Assembly: GCF_029852145.1 (NCBI RefSeq)
Contig: NC_079972.1
Span: 14,196,986-14,260,985 of the forward strand
DNA: 64,000 nt
Reading direction: 5' to 3'
From: Microplitis mediator
Taxonomy: Eukaryota; Arthropoda; Insecta; Hymenoptera; Braconidae
Both the position numbers and the translations under genes were made by a program. The notes beneath the pieces are model-generated. The model saw only the letters and a program-made list of their open reading frames with translations, had not been told where the DNA came from and ran no database searches. Positions 24,095 through 35,874 of this stretch are shown in pieces. Position 1 is the first letter of the stretch. Every line of letters starts with the position of its first letter.

Positions 24095-24888
24095 AATAAA
24101 TATTTGTGTCAAATAAATCAATTTATTTGTGGCTTTTTTTTAAATATTTCTTAATGAGAAATAAATATATTTGGTACAACAAAATATGACAGTTGATTCA
24201 AATAATTTTATAATTTAACGGAAATAGGGGAGGGAGGGGCAAAAGGGGGTACTTAAGGAAATATCAAGTTTTCGAGGACTCAAATACGCTAAATTTTTTT
24301 TTTTTTAAATGATATTTAAAGTAAATAGAAAAAATTTTCAGTTACCGTTGAAAAAAAAATTTTTTTCATTTCTGCGGGCAAAGTGGGGTACCCCCTAAAA
24401 AAGGTATAAAAAAAAATTTCTGGATTTTGAACGAATTTGATTAAGTTGAATTTTTTTTTAAGTAATTTACAGGAAGAAAAATTATATTTTACATGTTTAT
24501 TGGATATAAAAGAAGAAAAAAAATTTTTCATAGTTTTTATCATAAAACAAACGTCGTTAATATTTTTCAACTGACAATTGATTTTTGAAAAAGTTTACCA
24601 AAAAAAATTCAAAGTAACGCTTAATTATATTTACAGAAGTGATTTTGGAATGTTTAAAAACCAGTTAAAATATAAAATTTTTTTTATCAAATTTTGGGGG
24701 TACCCCGTTTTGCCCCCCCCCCCCTTCCCCTATATAAGTTATTTGTAGTAAAAATATTAAATTTGTGACAAATAACCTAAAATTTGGCGATACTATACAT
24801 ATATTTGAAGCCCTTATTTATTTGTAGCAATTGGGTCATTTCTTTACCACAAATAAATCACTTATTTCACGCAATTAAATATTTATTT
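24095..24888. mobile_element. Older AT-rich inverted-repeat element, split by a MITE
   Basis: The left arm (24095-24133) reads AAATAAATATTTGTGTC and then ATTTATTTGTGG. The right arm (24847-24888), read on the other strand, reads AAATAAATATTTAATTGCGT and then ATTTATTTGTGG. Most of the interior is the later GGGG-type MITE at 24227-24730. The pairing is imperfect, suggesting an older element; exact limits are uncertain. Confidence 0.4.
24227..24730. mobile_element. GGGGAGGG-ended MITE, complete 504-bp copy
   Basis: It starts GGGGAGGGAGGGGCAAAAGG and ends GGTACCCCGTTTTG, a C run, and CTTCCCC. Flanks are TA (24225-24226) and TA (24731-24732). The body carries the family landmark TTCTGCGGGCAAAGTGGGG. 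The copy at 42833-43354 is the same element in the opposite orientation. Non-coding, hence non-autonomous. Confidence 0.85.
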
Positions 24889-24890
24889 GG

Positions 24891-25963
24891 CCATATCCAA
24901 ATATACGATATCTTTGGCCCAAAAAAATCTTTTTTTCAATGCGGAATTTGTTTACTTTTACAGGAATATTATTATAAATAAATAATATAATATTTAAGAG
25001 TATAAGGATTCATGAAGAATGTTGATGTTGATGGGAGTTTATATACATATGAGACCTTGACCCTGACCGAATGCAACGCGATCCATGCATGTTAATAATA
25101 TAAATCACGGGATAAACGCTTTGGTGTATAATAGTAATAGCAAATCTCTCTTATACTCAATAAACAGTTTTCCAAACGCTACTCACGCATCCAAATAATT
25201 GCACCGGCGCATGTGAAATTAACATAATTTTATACATTAGACATATTGACTGACGTATTTATCATTACATAATTAGTAATGATACAGTGGGAGTACATTA
25301 TTAATATATATCTATATACATTCGTGTGTGCATAATGGTGATGATTGTTGTTATTATCAGAATAATGACCGATTGTAAATTAAAAATTTATTCAAAGCTA
25401 AAATTGATAAATTTAAAAAAAAATAATTATCTTATGAATTATTGAATGTGCCAGGGGCAGTGGCAGCACAAACAGACTGATAGTGTAAGTGTTGAACAAA
25501 TGCGTAGGTACCGATGTAGGACTACGCTGGTACACGGATTGAGGATTGCATTGCTGATTGGTCTGTATGGAAACTCGTGTGGTTGATTCCGCGTCGAATG
25601 CATCGTGTGTCGCAATCGGTGGATCGGGGTAACGAGAATACGGGAGAGTGAGAAAATTAATTGGACAATGGTAAAATGCATTGGAATAATAGAGAGTGGA
25701 GTGGGTGGAAAAGAGCAGACTGGACGTAATAGTCCATGAATCGCGCAGAGCTTTGTACCAAGTTATCAGTTGGATAATATACCGACTAAATTGGATAAAG
25801 ATATCACTACATTTTGTGTTATTGTTATATTCCGGCGAATCATTATTCTCGTTTATATAAATATTCGTTCATTACATCACTTGCCTCATTAATTTCATTT
25901 TTTTTCTGTACTTTTGTTTGTAATTTCGAATTTATTAACCGCGTATTCAAATATGAGTTTATA
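24891..25963. other. Non-coding stretch, nothing recognised
   Basis: AT-rich, with no protein-like frame. A minus-strand frame at 25439-25681 has a more mixed composition but no recognisable domain or conserved motif. Confidence 0.45.
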
Positions 25964-26342
25964 TTCTCGAGTCGAAATATTAGACGTAATTTGAACGTTT
26001 TTAACGTTTTGAAAGTAAATTGAACGATTCTTTTGTATTTTGGTTCATAAAAAATTGGTAATTTCATGAGTTATGATTTTAGTTTAATGATAACATCAAT
26101 TAATTTATTTCAATATTTGTAATCACAATTTTCATCACTTTGATATCATAATATATGAACGGATATACATATATAATGTTAAGGATAGGAGTATGAAACT
26201 GAAAAAAATTTTTTTTCAAAATACGAATTCTTCATTTAAGAGCCAGAAAAGCGGACGACAAAATTTTAGGGAATTGACGTGATTATAATCCAGGAGTACA
26301 AAATCGATGAAAAAAATTTTTTGGTATATGCTTATATGTATA

Positions 26343-26577
26343 CACTGTAAAAAATTCGCGGAGTGAATGCCGATTAAATCCGGAGTGAATGCGGAGTGAA
26401 TGAATTTTTAATTATTTACTCCCCTCGGAGTGAAATTCACTCCGGAGCGGAGTTTTGTAAATATTATTAATAAAAAATAACTCCACTCAATAAAATCGAA
26501 GTAAAAACTCGCGTATTACATAATTGATCAGCTGATACGCACACACATACGCACACACACATTTAGACACACACGCG

Positions 26578-26642
<65 letters not shown>

Positions 26643-26885
26643 TGTTTAGCAGTTTAATATAAATTAGTATAAATTTATTTAAGTATTAAAACTCCGGACC
26701 GGAGTGAATTGGGAGTGAAATAAAATCCGCGTCACTCCGAGATCACTCCGCTAAAAAAAAACTCCCAATTCACTCCGCATGCGGAGTGATTTTTTTCTAA
26801 ACTCCGGAACTCCGAGTGGCGGAGTGAATCCGGAGTGAATTCGGATTTTATTTCACTCCCAATTCACTCCGGATTTTTTACAGTG
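26343..26885. mobile_element. CACTGTAAAAA MITE with GGAGTGAAT repeats and a CA microsatellite
   Basis: It starts CACTGTAAAAAATTCGCGG and ends CACTCCGGATTTTTTACAGTG, flanked by TA (26341-26342, 26886-26887). Both arms are full of GGAGTGAAT and ATTCACTCC, giving extensive pairing potential. The centre holds a CA run at 26584-26641. The homologous element at 62572 lacks this insert, so it acts as a paralogous empty site. Confidence 0.8.
26584..26641. repeat. (CA)n microsatellite, about 29 units
   Basis: Uninterrupted CA dinucleotides, preceded by an impure CACACGCGCACTCG section from about 26540. It lies at the centre of the CACTG MITE. Confidence 0.95.
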
Positions 26886-27014
26886 TATGTTTTCTTATTG
26901 GAAGTATAAATGAGTTTTAGTTTTATGATAAATATGTTTTCAATTTATGATACTCCAATCTACGTTCAAAACGTTAAAAACGTTCAATTTACGTCTAATA
27001 TTTCGACTCGGGTT

Positions 27015-30000
27015 CCATTGATGAAAAAAAAGTAAAAAGTACTAACAGACATAGTTCAAACCAGCAATTTTGCAGTTCACACTACTATTTATGAGGCTTC
27101 AAATAGAACTTTTGAGTAACAAAGACTGTAAATGTCAGCGGTTGACTATTAATTATTAAGAATTATGTATTCAAACGATGGCATTACTCGGAAATCGCAT
27201 TCTTCGCTGATTATTTTTTCACTAGATACACGTTAAGCTTCGATTAGTATAATTAATTTTTTCAGTGCAAAAAATTTTATAATTTCTGTTACTCTATTAA
27301 TTTGAATTATACGCAAAAATATAAACAAGCTGGTCTATCATTAAATATACTTTTTATAATCTGGCACAATAAAAATTAATAACTTTTATTAACTTTTGAA
27401 AGCGAGGATAATTAAAATCGTACAGATAGTAGTACAATATGTGCCGAATACGACCGATTAAAATTATTGCTTCGCAAAATAAATTTTTTTATGCCAATGA
27501 AATTCACTCGTTTATGATTTATAGCCAACTCTGCCTATATTAAGATTCTGGTAGTATTTTTTTAAGATACTAATGAATAAATTAAAATTTCTAAAATGGC
27601 AACTTACAATCATCGCTATCTATTATTTAGTTACCCCATAAAATTCATCGTCACCTATCAATATACGATGCCATAAAAAAATCTATATATATCTTTACAC
27701 TCTTGCAAGCACTTTTCTTCTTATGAGAGGTGTAAAAACTGTAATTACAAATAAAAAATGAAGTACCTAAAAATGGCGAGATAAGTCAAAATATATATAG
27801 ATATAGATAAAAAGTGCTGGTAGGTTGGATTCAGTTTATTATTCTCCGTACGTTGCTGATAACGTACGCCTCGGTGATGTCGCTGGCTACCGGTTCTCTA
27901 TTTTATGTAATTTTCATAAATTAAGTCTCGGTATCAGGAGCGAGTCGACTGGCCGCTCGTAACTTTTAGTATTACAATAATAAAGAGTGAGAACGGATAT
28001 ATAGTAGTATATAGAGAATAAGAATAGAATGACCCGTGTTATGTACAAAAGTGTACGTGTGCGTGTAGATATATGTGTGTCGTTATAGGTATAGGTAGGC
28101 CTCGCGTACCAGCATTTCCATAATCCGACGGTACGTCCGAGAGAGCAATGAAAAGTCCGGGTTTACGTACGTCGGCGATAGCCAGTCCGTACCCGGCGAA
28201 GCCAGTTTTAACATAGTATAGTCATATTGAGACGATACGCCGGTTGGTATCTCAAGATATATATATTTATATTTATGAGTCGTGAAACGATGATGTCTCG
28301 CCCCAAAAAATGTACATATATATGTACGTAGATATGTAGGTACGAGTGTGTGTTAAGTTTTTACATATGTGTATGAATATATATAGGAATAGCGTAGGAG
28401 AAAAATCCTGGTACCATATAGTCACCATCTCTCAACTCTGGCATGCCAAGTAAATACTTTCTCCTTATACACAACACAGAGAGAGCTCAGCCGGTTGTGT
28501 TGATGTGAGTGTCCGATAGAATCGAAGAGCCCTAACTCCCGCAAGAACCAGTTGTTCCACCTTCTCTCTGTTTTCTCTTGTGCGCCATCTTCTTCGGTTA
28601 TATTCGAGTCAACTCAGCGTTGAAGGTGCTCAACATTAATTAATTTTGACGAAAGCACGCCTGAACCTGTTTCAAATGCCATCGAGAATCGCGAGCTTCT
28701 TAATAAACGTTTTATACACTCCATGATAAATAACATTATTTTTATAGCTCATTATGCATTATGTTAAACCAAAAACATACCTTTTTTATTTTATTTCATT
28801 GTATTTAATTATTGGACGGCATAAAAATGCAATACGGTTACTTCGTTTGCCAAAAAACGTAAAAAAAAAAAAAGTTTTAAGCTGGCGCTTTGCTGTGAAT
28901 ATAAATTCGGAAGCTACTTTTTTAATGAATTTATTTGAAACCGGAGGATGTTGTTAATAAAAATGTAAGACAAATAAGTAGACGATGTATAAAGATTCGA
29001 GAGTACGTTGATTTAACACAGCTGAGAATATAACTTAATCGTCGAGTTGGTTGACGTTAATTGGCATATCATGTCGTAATACAGTCGTGCTATTATCTTA
29101 ACTCCAGACTTCAGAGAGATGCCAATATTGTATTACAATCACAGTTAATCGCCTCTTTTTAATGAGATGTAACCATTAAAAAATATCTTAACAAATTGAA
29201 AAAATAATTATTTATAGTTGCCGTTGCACACCTCGAGCGTTAATCTCATGGTCTACTCTCGCTATAAAACTTTTCATCTATGCGCTCAAGTTAAATCATG
29301 TCTACACTTTATGTAATCCAGCTAAATAGTATCCCAAGCACACTATTGCTAAAAAGTCATCTCAGTAAACGACTTTATTACATTTTTCCTCGACTTATTT
29401 AGCGATTCTCGTTAAAAAATTCATTTTAATTCCGAGATCGGTGATTTCGCCTGCTCTGTAAGCGAGTACGCAGACACGATATCTTTTGTTCCGCGGAATT
29501 AATTGACTTAATTTTTTTTCTATCGGCTTTTAATTGTTGCAGAATAGATCCTCAGAGAAAATAATTACTAAAGTCCTTCGCGTGTGATTGTTATAAATAA
29601 ATTTAAGTGGAAACTGAGATTTAATTACAGTATAGGAGGACAGAAAAAAAATAAGTGATACTACTGCTGATAGAGAGGTGATCGAATATGGAATCTAAGG
29701 ATCGAGGTGTGAGGATATGTTTTAATTGAATTTAACAAAAATAGAAAAATGAATAATTTTCATTTTAAAAAAAAAAACTTCGGATATTTCTGTAAAAACG
29801 TGAGAGCTCGGGTGAATTTTAAAAAATAAATTAAAATGAAGGATCATTGGATTTTTCAATTTCCCTTGGTATCAAGCTGGGAGCAGATAATGGAAGTCAC
29901 TATTGTGTATTCCGGAAAAATGATTTGGAAAATATGTACTTTTGATTGTTTTGTGCGTGAATATAGTTGGCTTCACGAGGGTGGATTGTATAGGGTATCT

Positions 30001-30701
30001 GGCATCACAATTATGGCTTGAACCTATATCTTGCTCGAACAAGCTAGCTTGTTCACCTACACATCAACCGGGTAGAGAGTAGGTAGGGTAGACGCTACCC
30101 TCTGTAATCCAACAAAACAGTAGGGATCAAATATCAATTATTTCGAAAATAACGAAAAACAAAATTATATATAATAACATATAACCCCTGGTGATAATTA
30201 TCTTCAAGCATTTAGTTGGTAAAATAATCGAGTAATTCGAATCTTCAGTTCAGATTTCTCAATTAACTATTTTTCTTTTTGTATCAGTTAATGTGATTCT
30301 CATATTTACACGATTTTTAGTCTACTGCGCACTTCAAGCGCGAACGTCGCCTCAAAATTTCCGGGTGTTTCGCTCGTTAAATCATTTCTACACTTTATGT
30401 AGGACCCTCAGAATGTCTAAGAGATGTCGCGTGTTTATGGGGTGAAATATATGAGGCAACACGCGCGCAAACACGAAGATGATAAATCAATCTTTGATAA
30501 TTCTATTTTCTCGCTGATTTTGCAATGAAACTCGACTCATGAAAATCTTATTCCCACATTTCATACAATAACATTAACATGCCGATGCGGATAAATATTC
30601 GTTGCATTTCTTCATAAATTGGTAAATTTGGCATATCATCAATTTTTGAAACAATAAAATTTTTTTTGAAATGCAATTCGACTTTTGATACTTCAAAAAC
30701 A
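27015..30701. other. Non-coding stretch, apparently single-copy
   Basis: No gene supported. A GC-richer patch at 28430-28640 (containing GAGAGAGCTCAGCCGG and CAACTCAGCG) could be regulatory. A poly-A block lies near 28860-28873. Open frames at 28754-28957 and 29836-30021 are short and unrecognised. Confidence 0.45.
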
Positions 30702-30703
30702 AT

Positions 30704-31517
30704 CCTGGGTCAAAATATCTAGCCCCATCGAACTCAAGTAAACCTCAATCCAGCCTCACTGAGTAAAAAAAGCATTTTGAGCCTCAAATGATGTTCAAAA
30801 AGCATCAATGAGCCTCAATGAGCCTCAAATGGTGATCAAAAAGCCTCAAATAATACTAATCAAATTTAAATTACATAGTCGAGTAGTAGGTTCATTTGAG
30901 AATCATTTGAAGCTCCCCGGGTCAAAAATAAAACTTGATTCAGGCTCGCTTTACCTTATTTTCTTTTGAAGTTATTGATTTGCCGACGATTTTTCGATAA
31001 GATCTCGACTTTTTGAACTTTTTTCATCTTAGTTTTGACTTATTTCAACTTATTCGTCTTTACTTCTAGCACAATAGTCATTCATCTTACTTTTGACTTG
31101 CTGGATCAAGTCGAAACAAAGTTATTTATTCGCCTTACATTTGTCTTAATTTATAAAAATTATGTCACCGTAATTTTGACTTTTTCGCCTTACAATTTAA
31201 GTCGAATAAGTCTAAACCAAATCAATTTCGACTTGATTTAAACTTTTTCGTCTTAAATCGTGACTAAGTAAGCCAGTTAAGTCTAAACCAAGGCGAAAAC
31301 TTAATGTATTTCATATATCCGTAAAAAAAAGTCGAGTTAGTCTTATAAAAAACAGCTCCAAATTTCGACTTGGTAAACCGTCTAAATCAAGTTTTATTTT
31401 TGACCCGGGTCATTGAGGCTTTTTGAACATCATTTGAGGCTCAAAATGCTTTTTTTACTCAGTGAGGCTTGACTCAGGGTTATTTAGGTTCGATGAGGCT
31501 AGATATTTTGACCCGGG
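30704..31517. mobile_element. CC(T/C)GGGTCAAAATATC element, interrupted
   Basis: The left end reads CCTGGGTCAAAATATCTAGC and then CCATCGAACT. The right end, read on the other strand, begins CCCGGGTCAAAATATCTAGC. Inverted termini extend about 80 bp, with CCTCA/TGAGG motifs. The flanks AT (left) and AA (right) do not match perfectly. The interior 30916-31409 is a separate element with its own duplication. The original length would be about 320 bp. Confidence 0.75.
30916..31409. mobile_element. 494-bp CCCGGGTCAAAAATAAAAC MITE
   Basis: It starts CCCGGGTCAAAAATAAAACT and ends AGTTTTATTTTTGACCCGGG, flanked by TC on both sides (30914-30915, 31410-31411). The body is dominated by CGACTT/AAGTCG motifs. 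The longer copy at 45020-45960 differs mainly by a nested insertion. The open frame at 31035-31241 is a by-product. Confidence 0.85.
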
Positions 31518-31554
31518 AAAACCACTTTGATTCAAAACTACTACTGCTGTTATA

Positions 31555-31777
31555 CACAGAAAAAAAAGTTTCCTTGAGTCAAGAAAATATTTTGGAAGAC
31601 AAACATTTCCGGGAACCAAGTCAAGATTTTCTTGAGCCAAGAGAATTTGTCTTGATTAAAAAAAATTCCTCTTGGTCGGAGAAGATTTCTACTTTATCTG
31701 AGAAAATTTAGGTTTCCAAAAAAATTTTCTTGAATCAAGAATATTTACCTTCAGTCGAGTATTTCTTTTTTTCTGTG
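31555..31777. mobile_element. CACAG-ended MITE, intact 223-bp copy
   Basis: It starts CACAGAAAAAAAAGTTTCC and ends TTTCTTTTTTTCTGTG, flanked by TA (31553-31554, 31778-31779). Internal motifs are TCTTGA(G/A)TCAAGAA-type inverted pairs. This is the uninterrupted reference for the copy at 1961-4051. Confidence 0.85.
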
Positions 31778-32294
31778 TATTGATACCGTTTCCGGGGTAA
31801 AATTAAACACCAAGATACCGTGGACTTAGACCATTTTTTTATCACGTAGGTGTGCATATTAAAATTTATCAACTTTTGGATATTTTCGTGTAAAAATGTA
31901 TATTATTTAAGTAACGATACTTTAAAAGACACTAATCATCATCTGAAAATGTAAGTAATGTATAAACATCAACAAGGCGGAGTCTTACACATTATAATAC
32001 ATTACATTACACATTTACATTCACATCCTTGCCCATGGACACACATATCTATATATATGTGCATGTACAAAGCGATGGCATACTGTTGAGGTTAATTGTA
32101 TTGGTTCCCTCGCGGCCTCATTCTCATTCAATCGTGATCATTACTAGCCGCGAGCATCTTCCTACATCCTACGTTGAGCATCATGCATTACATACCGTGT
32201 GTCATGAATCTCTCTTACTCTCACATCATACTCACATGCTCTCCACACATATATATTCACAATACCGTGTAGGATCCACTACTACTCACAGTTG

Positions 32295-32324
32295 ATTACT
32301 CATGAGTCATGACTCTTGAGTAAT
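32295..32324. repeat. Perfect-ended 30-bp palindrome with a TGAGTCA site
   Basis: ATTACTCA at the left pairs with TGAGTAAT at the right, and the centre holds AGTCATGACT with TGAGTCA at 32303-32309. It could be a bZIP site or simply a fold. Confidence 0.4.
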
Positions 32325-32820
32325 AATGTACTAAGATTACATTTATTTCATTCTTTAAATTTTATTTATCATACCTACACACATCATATCACACTCACGT
32401 TTAATTTTACGCCGTTAAAAATACTTATGTCTGTCCATAAATAATATTATTAATCACCTGTGAATTAATAAGCGACGTAATTAAAATATTAATTAAATAA
32501 ATCTAAATTAAATTAAGGATACGTATTTTAGTAAAAGTATTAAAATAAACTGCGATACTTAGAAGAGGTACCTGGCCAGCTAATCGAAGATTTAATTGAT
32601 CCCAGAGAGCACTAATGACAAAGGCTTTATGGTAGTAGTGTATAAAACGAGGATCATCATTACAAACAAGGGACCTCTTTGCTGTGTGATGATACGTATG
32701 TATAATTAGTACATATATACTCTATATATATATACTTTTACAATACGAGGGCGAGTCGGTGGATGTATTAGGGAGGAAATACTGAGATTTACATTATAAG
32801 CTAAGAAAAAGTACGATAAT

Positions 32821-32863
32821 GAGAATAAGAATAAGAATGAGAATGAGAATGAGAATGAGAATG
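32821..32863. repeat. Hexamer microsatellite (GAATAA/GAATGA)n
   Basis: Seven tandem 6-bp units, two GAATAA-like followed by GAATGA units. Confidence 0.85.
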
Positions 32864-33131
32864 TTTGTGTATAGTAGTGGGATATAGATATGTACTGGAC
32901 AGAGGACAGTTTATGAGCTGGAGCTGGAGCTAAGATCAGGATAAAACAGAAGGCAATGAGACTTGGAAGTTAGTGTGTGTGTACCAGTGTAAGGATTATT
33001 TAAAGTCATGCTACTCAATTTAATTAGTGTACATTTAATTAAATAAAAAGCATTTAGCTAAATTATTCAGTAGCGTGAGCATTTTGATATTATGTATATA
33101 TACTTTTAACTATTTTCGTAGCGTCTTATAC

Positions 33132-33186
33132 CTTTTATCTGCGCACTTGAACTAATATTACTGGAGGTATTTGTCTGAGTACTCAC
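33132..33186 (-). other. Candidate 55-nt exon (weak)
   Basis: On the minus strand a T-rich tract ends TTTTTATTTTTATGTTCCAG. It is followed by 55 nt with one open phase (VSTQTNTSSNISSSAQIK) and then AAAAG/GTATAAG. The Ser/Thr-rich phase and both splice-like borders are compatible with a small exon. The same border sequence also reads CCAG/GTGAGT, so the polarity of the site is ambiguous. No neighbouring exon supports it. Confidence 0.15.
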
Positions 33187-35443
33187 CTGGAACATAAAAA
33201 TAAAAAATATTTAGTGAGTTGCAGGAGGAATTTAAAATAAGTATTGGGCGGAATGTCTGTGCTCTCGTTATAGAGAAATATAAATATTAATAACGCAAAT
33301 ATGTACAGTTTAATTGGGTGACTGGTTTGGAGAGGGAGCTGAAGGCAAATGAGAAGCGCCTGTCGTTTAAATCGAATCAACTGACAGCGGATACTAATGA
33401 GGAGGTCACCAGAGATGGAGGCGTAACTCCTGCTCTGCGTTCTCTACACTCGTTTTACGCTAAATCCTATGTATCCGGTGTGCTGTACGACGAAAGTCTT
33501 GTTGTAGTTGTTCAGCCTCTTGATTTCGCTTTGGTTTGTTTCTTCTTTCTCCTTCACTCTTAAAATAACTAAACTAAGGTCTTGGGTTTGGTAAATTTAT
33601 CTTTACTCCAATTGTGTATACAAACTTATTTTTTACTCTACAACTTTAATAATAATACGGCTGTAAATCATACGGGGGAAAAACACCCGGCGGAGTATGA
33701 TAAATTTTTAAATTAAATATTTTAATGTTTGAAAAATTTTTTTGAACGATTGATAAAAAAAAACTCAGGAAGCTGAGTCTAGATTATCTGTAGAATTTCT
33801 TAGACAGCGTTTCTGATCAAAATTAAGGCATCCGATGGCCGTTTAAAGGCCTCGAGGATATCAGACAAGTCTCCTGAAAAAACCCTAGCACTTTCAGAGT
33901 AATAATTAATAGCCAAGCGGTGATATTAACAGTCTATGCAACTCAAAAGTACTATTTGAAGCCATAGAAATTTTTAAAAGAACGACGTCTTCAGTTACGC
34001 CATTCTATAAAAAGTATAACTTTAAATTATGCAAACCCCACATGAACCTATTTTAATTTCGACGTATGATAAAAATAGAGCAACACATCGTCGAATTATT
34101 TATTCTTAATTCTTACTTGACAAGTCGGATTTTTACTTAAATATTTTGTCAGAAAATTTAAACTGAATAATTTAAGATTTTGTAAAATAAATCAATAAGA
34201 GAAGAGCCGTTGTCTGGACGTCAATCATTTATTATTAAAATTCAATGAACTTTTAAAACTTGGTATAAATATACGTACATAAAAAAGTATAAAAAATAAT
34301 TCGATACATAGAAGATGATGAATTCAGTTCTGTGATCTTTACCTCGGCGGATCTCCATAAAACGGGCAGCATCTTGAGCTCTCGAGTGGGTTAACTTTGT
34401 GATGTTTCACTCAGCAGCAAAAGTTTAATAATTTTATTCTTGACATTGGCAGAACGAATGTCCGCCAACTTGCACATACTTTCAGCGAATGATTTTTCCA
34501 TTTCTTTGTTCATGATTTATCTTTCTTTATCTTTCTCAGGTTTTATATTATACCTCATTCTCCGACTTTCTCTCAACTTGATGGTTCGTTATGCAGAGTT
34601 ATTATTCAGGCAACCCCGTTGGTTGATGCTGGTTGATGGTCGCTTGAGCAGCAGTAACAGCAACAGCAGGAGCAGGATCAGAGTAAGAGGCAACCGCACC
34701 GTTGACGGCAACTCGTTCGTCTCGACTCTTATTCGGGTTGTTGGCTACAAAAGGTTTTCGGGAATTCTTCTTTCTTTTGCCCAACTACTACGGAAATCGT
34801 CCTCGCGTCCTCGTTGCGGTCGTACAGTAGCTGGGTTATTTTGCTCTCGGGGAACGAGGACCACCGCAACCCATGAATACCACAAGGTTATTTGTGATTG
34901 CATCTTAAAACGTCATTGCATTGATCCTCAGTGTACCTCATCACTGCTCTCTACACCGAGTTACAGCAAACTTTACTTACGTATTACAATGTATGCAAGT
35001 ATAACAAGAAAATATATATATTATATTTTAACAGAACCCGTTTCTTTAACTACTTTATTTTTTACCTGAAAACTTTACAGTTATATGTCAATTATGTATT
35101 GTAATTTATTATTATTTTTTTTTTATTATTTTATTATGTTTGTATTTTATGTAAATTTATTTTTCTCGTTTATTCATCTTCAATTCTATGCTACGCAACA
35201 TTTTCATAATTCCGCTCGTGCGCGAGGAGACCACAATTTAATTTACATCACGCAATGTAATATCGACCACATGGCCGCGGGTTGGCTATACTAATGCTAC
35301 TGGTCATCATAGACCATACACGCTTGCCTTGCACATAAGTATACTTTTTCTCACACTCAACTATATGTTTATATATAGATAATAAGCCAACAACTTTAAG
35401 CAATTATATATACATTGTAAATTAAAGTAACTAGAGGGATCGT

Positions 35444-35874
35444 AAACAAGACAATAAATGTCACGCCAAAGGTTAATGAGTTTATCACCATCTTAATTTA
35501 CACAATTATTTTTACCCCCGTATAAATAAACTCGTGTATGTATGGGGCATTTATCAAGGCCGAATATTTTTACCCAGCAATCATTTTTTATCAACAATAA
35601 TTTTTCATTAAAATGCTCAAACTAAAATTATAGTAATCTAACATTCCTCGAAACTTTAAACTCGTAAATGCTCTGGAATTTCACATGTAACTGTCTCGAG
35701 CTCGGCGATTTGCCGTGGAATTCTCCATATGTATTGTGAACTAACTTACAAAGATCATAAATAAAATAACAAGACGATAGTTTAACACGAGGAAATAAAT
35801 GTCAAGCTAAAGGTTAATGACTAATGAGTTTATCACCATTTAAATTAACACAACAATTACTTCCATACCCCTAC
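35444..35874. repeat. Degenerate direct duplication, two units about 320 bp apart
   Basis: Unit one (about 35444-35523) and unit two (about 35765-35874) share AATAAATGTCA(C/A)GC(C/T)AAAGG, TTAATGAGTTTATCACCAT and an A/C-rich tail ending in ACCCC. Unit two carries a small extra TGACTAA block. It is not flanked by element-like ends. Confidence 0.5.

Larger units (their letters stand above)
25966..27012. mobile_element. CTCGAG/CCCGAG element with AACGTT motifs, interrupted
   Basis: It starts CTCGAGTCGAAATATTAGAC and ends TCTAATATTTCGACTCGGG. Flanks are TT (25964-25965) and TT (27013-27014). Subterminal repeats of AACGTTTTTAACGTTTTGAA lie at the left and their complement at the right. The uninterrupted copy at 62572-63136 shows that 26343-26885 was inserted later. 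Intact length is about 500-560 bp. Confidence 0.8.

Noticed and set aside
26521..26700. CRISPR-like spaced repeats
   Set aside because: It is a CA microsatellite inside a MITE in a eukaryotic context, without spacer-repeat alternation.
33294..33563. Plus-strand frame with charged N-terminal composition (LERELKANEKRLSFK)
   Set aside because: It begins at GTG, has no good splice acceptor, ends in a hydrophobic T-rich run and matches nothing I know. Kept out for lack of support, though less random than most.
34440..35069. Longest plus-strand open frame (209 codons)
   Set aside because: It has a hydrophobic low-complexity start, a Ser/Asn/Arg repeat run, no recognisable domain and a tail of AT-rich sequence; an overlapping minus-strand frame at 34602-34784 is equally plausible. 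Chance length in a GC-richer patch.
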